Notes: a model not told the origin generated them from the sequence alone. Counted from the first letter of the stretch, positions 53,923-63,649 are shown. The stretch: DNA of 64,000 nucleotides from Altererythrobacter xiamenensis (GCF_900177715.1 NZ_FXWG01000003.1:124001-188000), one strand, 5' to 3'. Translations and numbers: made by a program.

Positions 53923-54231
53923 ATGAACCGGATTTTCTCTCTTTTCGCGCCCGCCGCGCTGGTCCTTACCGGGCTTGTCGCGACCCCTGCCGATGCGCTG
54001 GGGCGCGGCGATGAACAGGGAGAGGCGCGCAAGGAAATGAAGGCGGGCAACCAGCTTTCCCTGCGCGAGATCGAACGCCGGATCCTTCCCCGCATGCGCG
54101 GCAGCGAATATCTCGGCCCTGCCTACGACTCCACCGCGCGCGCTTATCGGCTCAAGTTCATTCGGGATGGCCGCGTGACCTATGTCGACGTCGACGCAAG
54201 GACGGGCCGCATCATCAACCGCTCGCGCTGA
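53923..54231 (+). CDS. PepSY domain periplasmic protein
   Basis: 102 residues: signal peptide to PADAL (residue 26), then a single PepSY-like unit, LSLREIERRILPRMRGSEYLGPAYDSTARAYRLKFIRDGRVTYVDVDARTGRII. Such proteins often inhibit proteases or tune sensor kinases. It lies 120 bases upstream of a two-component pair in the same direction, which suggests that it is part of that signalling unit. Confidence 0.82.
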   Translation: MNRIFSLFAPAALVLTGLVATPADALGRGDEQGEARKEMKAGNQLSLREIERRILPRMRGSEYLGPAYDSTARAYRLKFIRDGRVTYVDVDARTGRIINRSR

Positions 54232-54353
54232 CGGCGCCTTGCGATGTTTACTGCATGCTATGGTGATGGAACCCGCGCCTTGCTTGACGCATTTCCCGCA
54301 AAAGCCCAACTAGGCGGCCAGTTTCGCCGACAATACGAGGAAACGGGGACTAT

Positions 54354-55034
54354 ATGCGCATCCTGATCGTCGAAGACGAACCGACGCTGGGACAACAGCT
54401 CAAGACGACGCTTGAGCAAAACGGCTATGCAGTCGACCTGTCCACCGATGGTGAAGACGGTCACTTCCTTGGTAGCACCGAGGATTACGACGCTGTCATT
54501 CTCGACCTCGGTCTGCCGGAGATCGACGGCCTCACCGTGCTTGGCATGTGGCGCAAGGAAGGGCGAGACTTTCCGGTTCTCGTCCTGACCGCGCGCGACA
54601 GCTGGTCGGATAAGGTTGCCGGCCTCGATGCAGGCGCCGACGACTACCTTGCCAAGCCCTTCCAGACCGAAGAGCTGATCGCCCGCCTGCGCGCGCTCAT
54701 TCGCCGCGCTTCGGGCAATACTTCGGCCGAACTGACGGCTGGCAGGGTGCGTCTCGACACGCGCTCGGGCCGCGTCACGCTGGAAGGCGAGCCGGTCAAG
54801 CTGACCGCGCAGGAATACAAGCTGCTGAGCTACCTCATGCACCACAAGGGCAAGGTGGTCAGCCGTACCGAACTGATCGAGCATATCTACGACCAGGATT
54901 TCGACCGTGATTCGAACACGATCGAGGTTTTCGTCACGCGCATCCGCAAGAAGCTCGGCGCCGAAGTGATTACGACGATCCGTGGACTTGGATACAGCCT
55001 CGACGACCCCGAAGACGCCCCTCGCGCCAACTGA
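54354..55034 (+). CDS. OmpR/PhoB family response regulator
   Basis: 226 residues. Receiver: acidic pair at ILIVEDEP, phospho-Asp near 51 in VILDLGLPEIDG, Lys in DYLAKPFQTEE. Winged helix starting near residue 130 with LTAQEYKLLSYLMHHKGKVVSRTELIEHIYDQDFDRDSNTIEVFVTRIRKKL. It acts with the kinase gene that overlaps its 3' end. The closest named type is PhoP-like, but no clear signal is visible. Confidence 0.9.
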   Translation: MRILIVEDEPTLGQQLKTTLEQNGYAVDLSTDGEDGHFLGSTEDYDAVILDLGLPEIDGLTVLGMWRKEGRDFPVLVLTARDSWSDKVAGLDAGADDYLAKPFQTEELIARLRALIRRASGNTSAELTAGRVRLDTRSGRVTLEGEPVKLTAQEYKLLSYLMHHKGKVVSRTELIEHIYDQDFDRDSNTIEVFVTRIRKKLGAEVITTIRGLGYSLDDPEDAPRAN

Positions 55035-56481
55035 GGATAGCGCCGACGGCGATGTCGCCAGCGCTGGCGTTGCTTCAAGTGAAAGCGCCGCGTCTGAACC
55101 CGTATCGCCAAGCGAAGCCGAGGAGAGTATCGAGGCGATCCGCACGCAGGGCAGCCTTGCGCGCCGCATGGCGCTCATCGCGGCTGGCTGGATTGCGGTG
55201 CTGCTGCTGGGTGGCGGGCTTGCGCTCGATCGCACGCTGACCAACCTCGTTCAGGGCAATTTCGACGATCAGCTCGAATATGTGCAGACCGCGCTCATCG
55301 CCTCGGCGGAAATCCAGGCGGGCGGCGAAGTCTATCTCTACAGCCAGTTGGGCGACCAGCGCTTCTTCGAACCGAACAGCGGCGTTTATTGGCAGATCAG
55401 CGGCCCGGGTGAAGAGCCCCTGCCGAGCCGCAGCCTGTGGGATCGCTCGCTCGAGGTGCAAGGCGATCATTTCGACAGCGAGCCGCATTTCTACGATTCC
55501 GACCAGTTCCGCAACGAGCCGCTCCGGATCGTCGAGCGTACCGTGATCCTGCCCGGAAGCGACACGCGCTGGACCTTCGCCGTGGCCTCTGCAACCGGAG
55601 AACTCGACGCACAGCTTAGCCGTATCCGTTCGATCCTCGTCTGGAGTTTCGCAGTGCTCGGGATGGGCCTGTTCCTGATGGCGCTGCTGCAGATCCGCTA
55701 TGGCCTCTCGCCGCTGCGCCGTGTGCGGGCAGCGATCCAGAAACTTCGCACCACCGGCGATAACCGCATCACGGAGCCACTACCGACCGAAGTTCAGCCG
55801 CTCGTGCAGGAATTGAACATGCTGCTCGAACATTCGGAAAAGCAGGCGGAAGAAGCGCGCCGCCACGCGGGCAATCTCGCGCATGCGCTCAAGACCCCGC
55901 TCACCGTGCTGACCAATGCCGCGACTGCTCAGGACCCGAAGCTTGCCAGCCACGTGTTCCGCGAGACGAAGGTCATGCAGCGCCATGTCGACCATCACCT
56001 CGCGCGTGCGAGGGCTGTCGGCAGGCGTGCGACCGGGCTGTCCCGGGCAAGCGTCTGGCCGAGTGCGGAATCGGTCCTTCGCGCAGTCACACGCATTTAC
56101 GAGAACACGCGGTTCGATCTCGATGGAAAGCGCGATGCACAAGTCGCGATCGAGCGGCAGGACCTCGACGAGATCCTCGGTAATCTGATCGACAATGCTG
56201 CGAAATATGGTGGGGGCAGCGTGTTCGTCACGATCGATGCCGAGCCGGATTCAGAACAATGCGTGATCTGGATCGAGGATGACGGGGCGGGGATTCCGGC
56301 GAACAAGCGGGAAGATATCTTCGCCCGCGGGGCGCGGCTCGATACGGGTAAGCCGGGAACCGGCCTCGGCCTCGCCATCGTCCGCGACGTTGCCAACATC
56401 TATGGCGGTGACGTCGAATTGGGCGAGAGCGAGGATCTGGGCGGATTGCTCGTCCGGCTCAGTCTTCCCCGCGCCGCCTGA
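54982..56481 (+). CDS. Sensor histidine kinase, partner of the upstream regulator
   Basis: Up to 499 residues: an N-terminal cytosolic acidic stretch, membrane helix 1 (MALIAAGWIAVLLLGGGLAL), a periplasmic sensor of about 150 residues, helix 2 (SILVWSFAVLGMGLFLMALLQI), HAMP, and a HisKA box that reads HAGNLAHALKTPLTVLTNAA, PhoQ-like with the phospho-His. The ATPase domain has LGNLIDNAAKYGGGS and DDGAGIP and ends in GLGLAIVRDV. The start is uncertain: GTG 54982 or TTG 54988 overlap the regulator by about 50 bases; an ATG at 55168 would also keep helix 1. Confidence 0.88.
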   Translation: MDLDTASTTPKTPLAPTEDSADGDVASAGVASSESAASEPVSPSEAEESIEAIRTQGSLARRMALIAAGWIAVLLLGGGLALDRTLTNLVQGNFDDQLEYVQTALIASAEIQAGGEVYLYSQLGDQRFFEPNSGVYWQISGPGEEPLPSRSLWDRSLEVQGDHFDSEPHFYDSDQFRNEPLRIVERTVILPGSDTRWTFAVASATGELDAQLSRIRSILVWSFAVLGMGLFLMALLQIRYGLSPLRRVRAAIQKLRTTGDNRITEPLPTEVQPLVQELNMLLEHSEKQAEEARRHAGNLAHALKTPLTVLTNAATAQDPKLASHVFRETKVMQRHVDHHLARARAVGRRATGLSRASVWPSAESVLRAVTRIYENTRFDLDGKRDAQVAIERQDLDEILGNLIDNAAKYGGGSVFVTIDAEPDSEQCVIWIEDDGAGIPANKREDIFARGARLDTGKPGTGLGLAIVRDVANIYGGDVELGESEDLGGLLVRLSLPRAA

Positions 56482-56860
56482 GCGGCGGAACGAGACCACC
56501 CAGCAGATAGCGGAACGCCTGCTGGTTTCGCGCAATACGGGAAACCGTCTCGACATCGTCCTCGCCAATGTCCTGATCCAATTCATCAATGAAGGAGATT
56601 GCGAGGAAATTGGGCTCGTGCCGTTCTACGCGAAACAGCAGGTCCAGCCCTTCGCAGTGGAACAATCCATCGTCGCCCGGCCTGACACGGGCCGCACTCG
56701 TCAGCTTCGCGCCATGGTGCGAAATGTCGATCACGCGGCAATCGTATCGGCCCGATCGCAAGACCAATTCACCGGACCAATACATGTTCAAGCGATCCGA
56801 CCGGCGCACTTCAAGACTGACCGTTTCGCAGGAGGCAAAGCTGTTTTGCGGCATGGCCAT
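56459..56860 (-). CDS. PilZ domain protein
   Basis: A 133-residue protein with the PilZ-like motifs RRSDRLNMYW (R-x3-R type cyclic di-GMP loop region) and DCRVIDISHHGAKL (D-x-S-x-x-G). It probably binds cyclic di-GMP made by enzymes such as the two cyclases in this window; the target is unknown. The 3' end overlaps the kinase gene by 23 bases on the opposite strand. Confidence 0.82.
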   Translation of the reverse strand: MAMPQNSFASCETVSLEVRRSDRLNMYWSGELVLRSGRYDCRVIDISHHGAKLTSAARVRPGDDGLFHCEGLDLLFRVERHEPNFLAISFIDELDQDIGEDDVETVSRIARNQQAFRYLLGGLVPPLRRRGED

Positions 56861-56912
56861 GCCTTGCCTGAAATTTCGGAATTATTTCGTCGGGCGGCCT
56901 TAGGGGAAAACC

Positions 56913-57242
56913 CTAAGCCTGATCGGTCGTCTCGCTCGCCCCACGCGCCTTCTCGTGATGACGGATTACCTCGTCGATGATGAAGCGCAGGAACTTTTCC
57001 CCGAACTCGGGGTCGAGATCCGCATCCGCAGACAGTTTGCGCAGCCGCTCGATCTGGCGTTTTTCCCGATCGGGATCGGCAGGCGGGAGCGTGACCTTGG
57101 CCTTGTATTGACCCACGGCCTGCGTGATGCGGAAGCGCTCGGCCAGCATGTGAATGAGCGCCGCATCGATATTGTCGATGCTCTTGCGATAGGACGCGAG
57201 AATTGGGTCTGAGGCTGGTGGCTGTTGCGTTTCGTCTGACAT
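56913..57242 (-). CDS. Chorismate mutase, AroQ type
   Basis: A 109-residue helical enzyme: SDPILASYRKSIDNIDAALIHMLAERFRITQAVGQYKAK with the Arg/Lys/Glu pattern of AroQ mutases, and IERLRKLSADADLDPEFGEKFLRFIIDEVIRHHE. It converts chorismate to prephenate for Phe/Tyr synthesis. The start ATG at 57242 (MSDETQ) was chosen because upstream residues lack coding character. It is divergent from the prenyl synthase gene. Confidence 0.88.
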   Translation of the reverse strand: MSDETQQPPASDPILASYRKSIDNIDAALIHMLAERFRITQAVGQYKAKVTLPPADPDREKRQIERLRKLSADADLDPEFGEKFLRFIIDEVIRHHEKARGASETTDQA

Positions 57243-57308
57243 CACTTGCAAGGCTAGCAGCAAATCACAACTTGCCAAGCGCACATGCGAACGCCAAATG
57301 CGCAGTTC

Positions 57309-58319
57309 ATGAGCGCTGAGGTTATTCCCCTTCCCAATCAGCGGGCCACTCTCGATCCGATGCTGGCCCTGACCGCTTCGGGCATGAACGCGGTAAACTC
57401 GGTCATCCTCGAAAGGATGCAGAGCGAGATTCCGCTCATCCCACGCCTGGCGGGGCATCTCATCTCGGGAGGCGGAAAACGCTTGCGACCCATGCTGACC
57501 CTCGCAGGGGCCGAGCTGGTCGGCTACCAGGGTACGCGCCATCACAAATTGGCCGCTGCTGTCGAGTTCATCCACACCGCGACGCTGCTGCATGACGATG
57601 TCGTCGACGGCAGCGAACTTCGCCGTGGAAAGGCTGCTGCCAACATCATCTTCGGGAATCCCGCGACCGTGCTCGTCGGCGATTTCCTATTCAGCCGCGC
57701 ATTCGAACTGATGACCGAGGACGGAAGTCTGAAAGTTCTCAAGATCCTCAGTCACGCCAGTGCGGTCATCGCCGAGGGCGAGGTTGCCCAGCTTGGCGCA
57801 CAGCGACAACTCGAAACGAGCGAGGAACGCTATCTTCACATCATCGGCGCGAAGACAGCTGCGCTATTCGCTGCCGCCAGCCAGATCAGCGCTGTAGTCG
57901 CCGAATGCGGTGAGGAGCAGGAGCGCGCATTAGAGGATTACGGGCGCAATCTCGGCGTCGCCTTCCAGCTGGTCGACGATGCGATCGACTACGATTCCCA
58001 GGCAGCCGAGATGGGCAAGGACCAGGGCGACGATTTCCGTGAAGGCAAAATGACACTCCCGGTAATTCTCGCCTATGCGCGCGGAAGCGAGGAAGAGCGC
58101 AAATTCTGGAAGGCCGCGATCCAGGGGCACAGGACTTCGGACGAAGACCTCGGCCATGCGATCGAGCTCGTGCGCCGTCACAATGCGGTCGACGACACGC
58201 GGGAGCGGGCACGCCATTTCGCGCAGCGCGCGATCGATGCGATCTCGATCTTCCCTAGCAGCAAGGCGCGACAGGCGATGACCGAAGCCGCGCATTTCGC
58301 CGTGGCACGTGGCTACTAG
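57309..58319 (+). CDS. Long-chain polyprenyl (octaprenyl/decaprenyl) diphosphate synthase
   Basis: A 336-residue trans-prenyltransferase with both aspartate-rich motifs: LLHDDVVDGSELRR near residue 97 and FQLVDDAIDYDSQ near residue 220, plus GGGKRLRPML. It extends farnesyl diphosphate to the ubiquinone side chain (probably C50 in this group). The start is uncertain between ATG 57309 and an upstream ATG at 57285. A terminator follows. Confidence 0.9.
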   Translation: MSAEVIPLPNQRATLDPMLALTASGMNAVNSVILERMQSEIPLIPRLAGHLISGGGKRLRPMLTLAGAELVGYQGTRHHKLAAAVEFIHTATLLHDDVVDGSELRRGKAAANIIFGNPATVLVGDFLFSRAFELMTEDGSLKVLKILSHASAVIAEGEVAQLGAQRQLETSEERYLHIIGAKTAALFAAASQISAVVAECGEEQERALEDYGRNLGVAFQLVDDAIDYDSQAAEMGKDQGDDFREGKMTLPVILAYARGSEEERKFWKAAIQGHRTSDEDLGHAIELVRRHNAVDDTRERARHFAQRAIDAISIFPSSKARQAMTEAAHFAVARGY

Positions 58320-58332
58320 TCGAGGCGCGAAA

Positions 58333-58370
58333 AACCCCGACCTCGCCAGATGGAAAGGCCGGGGCTCTTC
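58333..58370. terminator. Terminator between prenyl synthase and lipoprotein gene
   Basis: CCCCGACCT pairs with AGGCCGGGG (58335-58343 with 58356-58364), with one mismatch and a 12-base loop; A tract on the left, CTCTTC on the right. It lies between two convergent genes. Confidence 0.65.
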
Positions 58371-58387
58371 AAAACATTCGGCTCAGC

Positions 58388-59194
58388 TTACTGGCGCGTC
58401 GCCGAGAACGTGAACTTGCTATCGTCGCGCGGATCGACCGAGACGAAGTTGGCCGTATTCCCGTCGATGGTTACGTCGGTCACGCCGATCGTCTCGCCAT
58501 CGCGAATGTAGGTTTCGCGGAAGCTGTTGTCGCCGGTTCTTTCGACCTGCACCATCGTGTTCGATTCGCTTCCTTCGATCGCGACAGGTTCGCCGCCGAG
58601 CACTGCCGACCAGCCACCGTCGTTCGAGGTCGAGGACAGCGTGTCCCCATCGAGCGTATAGGTAAATGTCAGGCCTGCATCGCTTAGTTCGCCATACTCG
58701 CCAAGCGTCCACTTGCCTGACATCGCGTGCGAACCTTCGGGTCCTGCGGCGGTCCGGACGAGGGTCAAATTGCCTTCGGTCGTTTCGTCCCCGTCGAGGT
58801 TGACGAAGGATTGGGCCATCGAGTTGCCGTCCTCGCTGACCGTCCAGGTCGAGTTGCCGAGGTCGCGTCCCTCGAACCGGAAAGCGGTCTTGACGGTCTT
58901 GTCGTCGACGACTTCCATCATGATTTCATCCGCCCCGGGGCGATCGACCTTCTGCCATTCGCCATTGGCCGTGTAGGAATAGGGCGGCAGGCAGCTGTTG
59001 CAGGTGAACTCACCATTGGCGAGCACGAAGTCTCTTTCGTCATTCTCTGCCTGCGCGCTACTTGGATCGGCCTTCCAGGTACCGGAAATCGTGCCAGTGC
59101 TCGCTGCTGCAGCCTCCGTATCGGCTCCTTCGCTGCATGCAGCGGTGCCGACGACAAGCGTCAGTGCGGCAAATGCCGTCATCATAGTCTTCAT
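58388..59194 (-). CDS. Hypothetical lipoprotein, beta-rich
   Basis: 268 residues, with GGGAGGA before the ATG. Signal peptide MKTMMTAFAALTLVVGTAAC with a lipobox Cys at 20. The mature part is repetitive beta-sheet with many ThrSerAsp residues (for example SGTWKADPSSAQAENDERDFVLANGEFTCNSCLPPY), and CNSC may be a disulphide. I do not know a function; similar unnamed sphingomonad proteins come to mind. It is convergent with the synthase gene. Confidence 0.75.
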   Translation of the reverse strand: MKTMMTAFAALTLVVGTAACSEGADTEAAAASTGTISGTWKADPSSAQAENDERDFVLANGEFTCNSCLPPYSYTANGEWQKVDRPGADEIMMEVVDDKTVKTAFRFEGRDLGNSTWTVSEDGNSMAQSFVNLDGDETTEGNLTLVRTAAGPEGSHAMSGKWTLGEYGELSDAGLTFTYTLDGDTLSSTSNDGGWSAVLGGEPVAIEGSESNTMVQVERTGDNSFRETYIRDGETIGVTDVTIDGNTANFVSVDPRDDSKFTFSATRQ

Positions 59195-59597
59195 GAAATC
59201 CTCCCTTGCATAAACCAAGTGCTCCCGGTGCTGCTGTGTCACCGGAGACGCTTTGGACCCTCCCACCTCCCACGCCCGAGAGAGAAGCAAGTTTTTTCAA
59301 CCTATTGGATTCCTGGCCGGTCGCCCATACCCCCACCCATGCCAAAAAGGGGTAGTGCCCTTTGATGGGCGATGAAGCGAATGAATGGCATTTCAGCCAT
59401 CAATGCCCGGCGCTCGCAATCCGGAGTTACGCCCAGATTCGCTGGCTGGCGCAGGTCCGGACCAGACCGCCCAACCATACCCTGGTTTCAAAACCGGTAT
59501 GAAACGCTTGCACGGCGAAGCGTTTGCGCCATATCCTTTCCCGCAACTTGCCGGGCGGGGGCGCAGCGCTCCGGCGAAAACCTTCAGGGAGATTTGC
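59195..59597. other. Intergenic stretch without a gene
   Basis: About 400 bases between divergent genes. Open frames here lack coding character. A CCCC/GGGG hairpin is possible near 59330-59365 (ACCCCCACCC with GGGGTAGTGCC), but no convincing promoter or RNA is seen. Confidence 0.5.
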
Positions 59598-60614
59598 ATG
59601 CAACGCCGCCGTCTGGGTACATCCGCCATCGTGGTGTCCGATATCTGCATGGGGACGATGACCTTCGGCAGTCAGACGGATGAGGCCGAGGCCTTCCGCG
59701 TTCTCGACGCCTGCTTCGATGCGGGTATTGATTTCTACGATACGGCAGAAGGCTATCCTGTCCCGCCCGATGCAAAATACGTCGGGCGTACAGAGGATAT
59801 CGTCGGCAAGTGGCTGAAGACCAAACCGCGCGATGCGATCATTCTGGCGACCAAGGTTTCGGGGCCGAGCCACGTCTGGTTTCGCAGCCCCAAACGCTCC
59901 GGCATGACTGCGCTCGACCGGCGCAACATCCGAACCGCGGTTGAAGAGAGCCTAAAGCGCCTGCAAACCGACTACATCGATCTCTACCAGACGCACTGGC
60001 CCGATCACGACACGCCTTACGAAGAGACGATGGAAGTGCTCGACGAGCTGGCGCGAGAGGGCAAGATCCGCATCTCCGGCTGCTCCAATGAGACCAGTTG
60101 GGGGCTCATGAAATCGATCGCGGCTTCCGAAAAGCTGGGCGTGCAGCGCTACCAGACCATCCAGAACAATTTCAGCATGAACAACCGCCGGTTCGAGGAC
60201 GAACTGGCACAGGTCTGCCGCAAGGAAGGGGTCAGCCTGATCCCCTATTCGCCGATTGCGGGCGGCGTCCTGTCCGGCAAGTACAATGACGGTGGCCGGC
60301 CCGAAGGTGCGCGCTTCACACGCTATCTGGAGATGGAGGGGCGACAGGCTGCGATGGGCAAGCGCTTCGTCAATGAGCGTTCGCTGGAGTCCACCGCCCG
60401 GTTCCATGACATCGCCAAGGAAGCCGGGATTGATCCCGTCACCATGGCGGTCGCCTGGTCGAAGCAGCACGATTTCGTCGCCTCGACCATCGTCGGCGTG
60501 TCGAGCTTCGACCAGCTTGATCCGATCGTCGCCGCGGCCGATCTCGAGCTGGACGCCGACACGATGAAGGCGATCCACAAGGTGACGCGAGAAATCCCTT
60601 ACCCGATGGGGTGA
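59598..60614 (+). CDS. Aldo/keto reductase
   Basis: A 338-residue (alpha/beta)8 NADPH oxidoreductase. Catalytic tetrad: Asp in FYDTAEGYP with Tyr two residues on, Lys in LATKVSG, His in YQTHWPDHD; the C-terminal cofactor segment is IVGVSSFDQLD. Near to the Tas-like group. The substrate is unknown. GGGAGATTTGC before the ATG. The frame runs 71 codons upstream without coding character. Confidence 0.9.
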   Translation: MQRRRLGTSAIVVSDICMGTMTFGSQTDEAEAFRVLDACFDAGIDFYDTAEGYPVPPDAKYVGRTEDIVGKWLKTKPRDAIILATKVSGPSHVWFRSPKRSGMTALDRRNIRTAVEESLKRLQTDYIDLYQTHWPDHDTPYEETMEVLDELAREGKIRISGCSNETSWGLMKSIAASEKLGVQRYQTIQNNFSMNNRRFEDELAQVCRKEGVSLIPYSPIAGGVLSGKYNDGGRPEGARFTRYLEMEGRQAAMGKRFVNERSLESTARFHDIAKEAGIDPVTMAVAWSKQHDFVASTIVGVSSFDQLDPIVAAADLELDADTMKAIHKVTREIPYPMG

Positions 60615-60633
60615 GATCGTTCATGGCACCCGC

Positions 60634-63066
60634 GTGAGCGACCTGCCGATCCATGACGTTCTGCCGGACCTTCGCGCAGCGTTGAGCGCGAAGGGTGCCG
60701 CCGTGCTGATTGCGCCGCCCGGAGCGGGCAAGACGACCGCGGTCGCGCCCGCGCTGCTCGACGACGACTGGTGCAGCGGCCAGATCATCCTGACCTCTCC
60801 CCGCCGTGTCGCCGCGCGTGCTGCGGCGGAGCGCATGGCGGAAATACTCGGCGAAAAGCCGGGCGAGACCGTGGGTTACGTCACGAGGCTCGACAGCAAG
60901 CAGTCGGCAAAAACCCGCGTGCTGGTCGTGACCGAGGCGATCTTCGTCAATCGCATCCTCGACGATCCCGAGCTTGAAGGCGTCTCGGCAGTGCTGTTCG
61001 ACGAGGCGCATGAGCGGCATCTCGACAGCGATCTGGGGCTGGCGCTGGCACTCGAGAGCCGCGCGGTCCTGCGCGAAGACCTGCGCGTGCTGGTTATGAG
61101 CGCGACGATCGATGGCGCGCGCTTTGCAAACTTGTTGGGCGAAGATGCGGCCGTGATCGAGAGCGAGGGGCGCGCCTATCCGCTCGACATCCGCTGGCTC
61201 GGTGCGTCGCCCGATGCGCGGATCGAGGACGCGATGGCGAGCGCGGTCATGCAGGCATGGCGGGAAGAGCAGGGAGACATTCTCGCCTTCCTTCCCGGCG
61301 TCGGCGAGATCGAGCGCACGCGCGAACGGCTGGAAGCGCGGCTGCCGGATGTGTCGGTCCTGCCACTGCACGGACAGGTTCAACCCGCCGGGCAGCGCGC
61401 TGCCATAAGGCGCGATCCCGAAGGGCGGCGGCGGATCGTGCTCGCGACCGCCCTTGCCGAAACTTCGCTGACGCTCGATGGTGTTTCCGTCGTGGTCGAT
61501 AGCGGTCTCGCGCGCATGGCCGAGTTCGACCGCGCGGCGGGCACTACGCATCTCGTCACGCACCGCGCTAGCCAGGCATCCTCGGCGCAGCGGGCGGGGC
61601 GCGCGGCGCGGCAGGGTCCGGGTGTCGCCTATCGACTGTGGGAAGAGCATGGCCATGCCGGCCGTCCCGCATTCACGCCGCCCGAGATCGAAACAGCGGA
61701 CCTCGCGCCGCTTGTCCTCAGCCTCGCCAAATGGGGCACGAACGATCCCGCCTCACTGCCGTGGATCGATCCGCCGCCGCAGGCATCGGTAGCAGCAGCG
61801 CGCCATGCGCTGCGATCATTGGGCGCACTGGATGAGGACGGGCGCATCACGCCTTGGGGTAGCAAGATCGCTTCGCTTCCGATGGACCCGGTGTCGGGCG
61901 CGGCGGTGCTGTTCGGCGCGAAGTCCGGTCAGGCGCTCGACGCGGCAAAGCTGGTGTTGCTGACGCAGGAGCGGGGGCTCGGCGGGCGAGGGGAAGATTT
62001 GCTCCAGCGGCTCGATCGCTGGAACGGCGATCGGAGCGCGCGGGCCGAGGCCTCACGCAAGCTGGCGACGCGCTGGGCCAAGGCGGCGGACCGGCTGATT
62101 TCAGGCACCAATGAAGATGCGATCAATCCCGCGGTCTTTCTCGCCTTCGCGCGGCCGGACTTTGTAGCCAAGCGCCGCGATGCAAGCGGCGAACAGTGGT
62201 TGTCTGCGGGAGGGCGGGGTTTCCAGCTCGATCCCGCATCCTCGCTGGCACGGGCGGAGTGGATCGTGATCGGGGATGCGCAGGGGCAGGCGAAGGGTGC
62301 GCGCATCACCGCGGCCGCCGAACTGACCTCGCAAGAGATCGAGAAGCATCTTCACTATCTGATCGAGAAGCGATCCATAGTGCGCTGGAATAATTCCGAA
62401 AACCGGGTCGAGGCGCGGCTGGAACGTCGATTGGGTGCGATCACGCTGGCCTCCGGACCCGACCCCGATCCCGACAGCCAGGCCCTTGTGGATAAACTCA
62501 AGGATAAAGCGCGGGAAAACATGGTGGATATCCTGCCGAAAGGCCTTTTGGCGCGGGGAACGTTCTCAAGTGTCGAGGCGCTTTCGCTCGATCACTTGAG
62601 CGACACCGCGGAGGTCTGGCTTGCGCCGCTGCTCGAAGGCAGGCGCGATCTGAACCTCGCCAAAGGCAAGCTGGTCGATGCAGTCCTGAATCAACTCGAG
62701 TGGGGAGACCGCGAGAAACTCGACAAGGAAGCGCCGCGCGAGTTCACCTCCCCCGCCGGTACGCGCCATGCGATCGACTATGGCGGTGACGATGCGCCAA
62801 GCGTCGAAGTGCGGGTGCAGGCGTTGTTCGGGCTCGATAGCCACCCGATGATCGGCCAAGGGAAAGCAGCGTCGCCGCTGCTGCTCAAGCTAACCAGTCC
62901 CGCCGGCCGCCCGATCCAGTCGACCCGCGACTTGCCCGGTTTCTGGCGCGGCAGCTGGGCCGACGTGAAGAAAGACATGAAGGGCCGCTACCCCAAGCAT
63001 CGCTGGCCGGACGAACCCTGGGCCGAAAAGCCGAGCCTGAAGACGAAGAACGCTTTTAGGCAATAG
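60634..63066 (+). CDS. hrpB: ATP-dependent helicase HrpB
   Basis: 810 residues, DEAH-box: LIAPPGAGKTTAVAPALL (Walker A), VLFDEAHERHLDSD (DEAH), SATIDGARF, and the RNA-helicase C-terminal half with GRAARQGPGVAYRLWEE, followed by a C-terminal HrpB domain (PSVEVRVQALFGLDSHP, TSPAGRPIQSTRDLPGFWRGSW). GTG start at 60634. The biological role of HrpB is not settled. It lies 19 bases after the aldo/keto reductase stop. Confidence 0.94.
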   Translation: MSDLPIHDVLPDLRAALSAKGAAVLIAPPGAGKTTAVAPALLDDDWCSGQIILTSPRRVAARAAAERMAEILGEKPGETVGYVTRLDSKQSAKTRVLVVTEAIFVNRILDDPELEGVSAVLFDEAHERHLDSDLGLALALESRAVLREDLRVLVMSATIDGARFANLLGEDAAVIESEGRAYPLDIRWLGASPDARIEDAMASAVMQAWREEQGDILAFLPGVGEIERTRERLEARLPDVSVLPLHGQVQPAGQRAAIRRDPEGRRRIVLATALAETSLTLDGVSVVVDSGLARMAEFDRAAGTTHLVTHRASQASSAQRAGRAARQGPGVAYRLWEEHGHAGRPAFTPPEIETADLAPLVLSLAKWGTNDPASLPWIDPPPQASVAAARHALRSLGALDEDGRITPWGSKIASLPMDPVSGAAVLFGAKSGQALDAAKLVLLTQERGLGGRGEDLLQRLDRWNGDRSARAEASRKLATRWAKAADRLISGTNEDAINPAVFLAFARPDFVAKRRDASGEQWLSAGGRGFQLDPASSLARAEWIVIGDAQGQAKGARITAAAELTSQEIEKHLHYLIEKRSIVRWNNSENRVEARLERRLGAITLASGPDPDPDSQALVDKLKDKARENMVDILPKGLLARGTFSSVEALSLDHLSDTAEVWLAPLLEGRRDLNLAKGKLVDAVLNQLEWGDREKLDKEAPREFTSPAGTRHAIDYGGDDAPSVEVRVQALFGLDSHPMIGQGKAASPLLLKLTSPAGRPIQSTRDLPGFWRGSWADVKKDMKGRYPKHRWPDEPWAEKPSLKTKNAFRQ

Positions 63067-63180
63067 GCCTCAAACGCCGGCGTTCGCATCCGCTCACTTG
63101 GCTGTCCTCGCTCACACGACCTGAAGGTCGCATCGCTGCGGGCGCCCGTTCGGGCTTGCGACGCTGCGCGCCGAAACCCG
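63067..63180. other. GC-rich palindromic intergenic block
   Basis: Contains several short inverted repeats (GCCCGTTCGGGC near 63148 and neighbouring hairpins). A similar kind of block occurs at 63500-63600 on the other side of the small gene. Possible repeat-family copies; not a known named repeat. Confidence 0.4.
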
Positions 63181-63216
63181 CTTGATTTCTCCAGCAGCAT
63201 GAAGAAAAGGAAGATT

Positions 63217-63495
63217 ATGAGCGCACGCATCTACCAACGCCCCAAATCTGCCATGCAATCGGGCAGGGCCCGCACCGATCAATGGGTGCTCGAATTCGAA
63301 CAGTCCGAGGCGCGCCGCGCCGACCCGCTGATGGGGTGGACCGGCAGTGGCGATACGCAGGCGCAGGTTCAATTGAGCTTTCCGAGCAAGGAAGAAGCGA
63401 AGGCTTATGCCGAGAAATACGGCATTTCCGCGCGCGTTCACGCTACGCCGCCCAGAAGCCTGAAGCTTCAGGCTTACGCCGATAATTTTAAGTAG
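63217..63495 (+). CDS. NADH dehydrogenase-associated ETC complex I subunit (NDUFS4-like)
   Basis: A 92-residue protein: ARIYQRPKSAMQSGRARTDQWVLEFEQSEARRADPLMGWTGSGDTQAQVQLSFPSKEEAKAYAEKYG, the ETC_C1_NDUFA4/NDUFS4 family shared with mitochondrial complex I and found in alphaproteobacteria. The accessory subunit stabilises the peripheral arm. AAGGAAGATT before the ATG. Confidence 0.9.
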   Translation: MSARIYQRPKSAMQSGRARTDQWVLEFEQSEARRADPLMGWTGSGDTQAQVQLSFPSKEEAKAYAEKYGISARVHATPPRSLKLQAYADNFK

Positions 63496-63649
63496 GATTT
63501 TGCTGTCCGCACGCCCATCCGGGCGCGCGATCCTCGGCGCAATTCCCGTCGCTTCGCTTCGGGGCGCCTGCGGACGGCCAGTCGGCCTTTGGCTGCCGCG
63601 ACCTGGCGTCTAAGTAGTGGCTTGAAATTCCCCGAATGCCCCGCCATAT

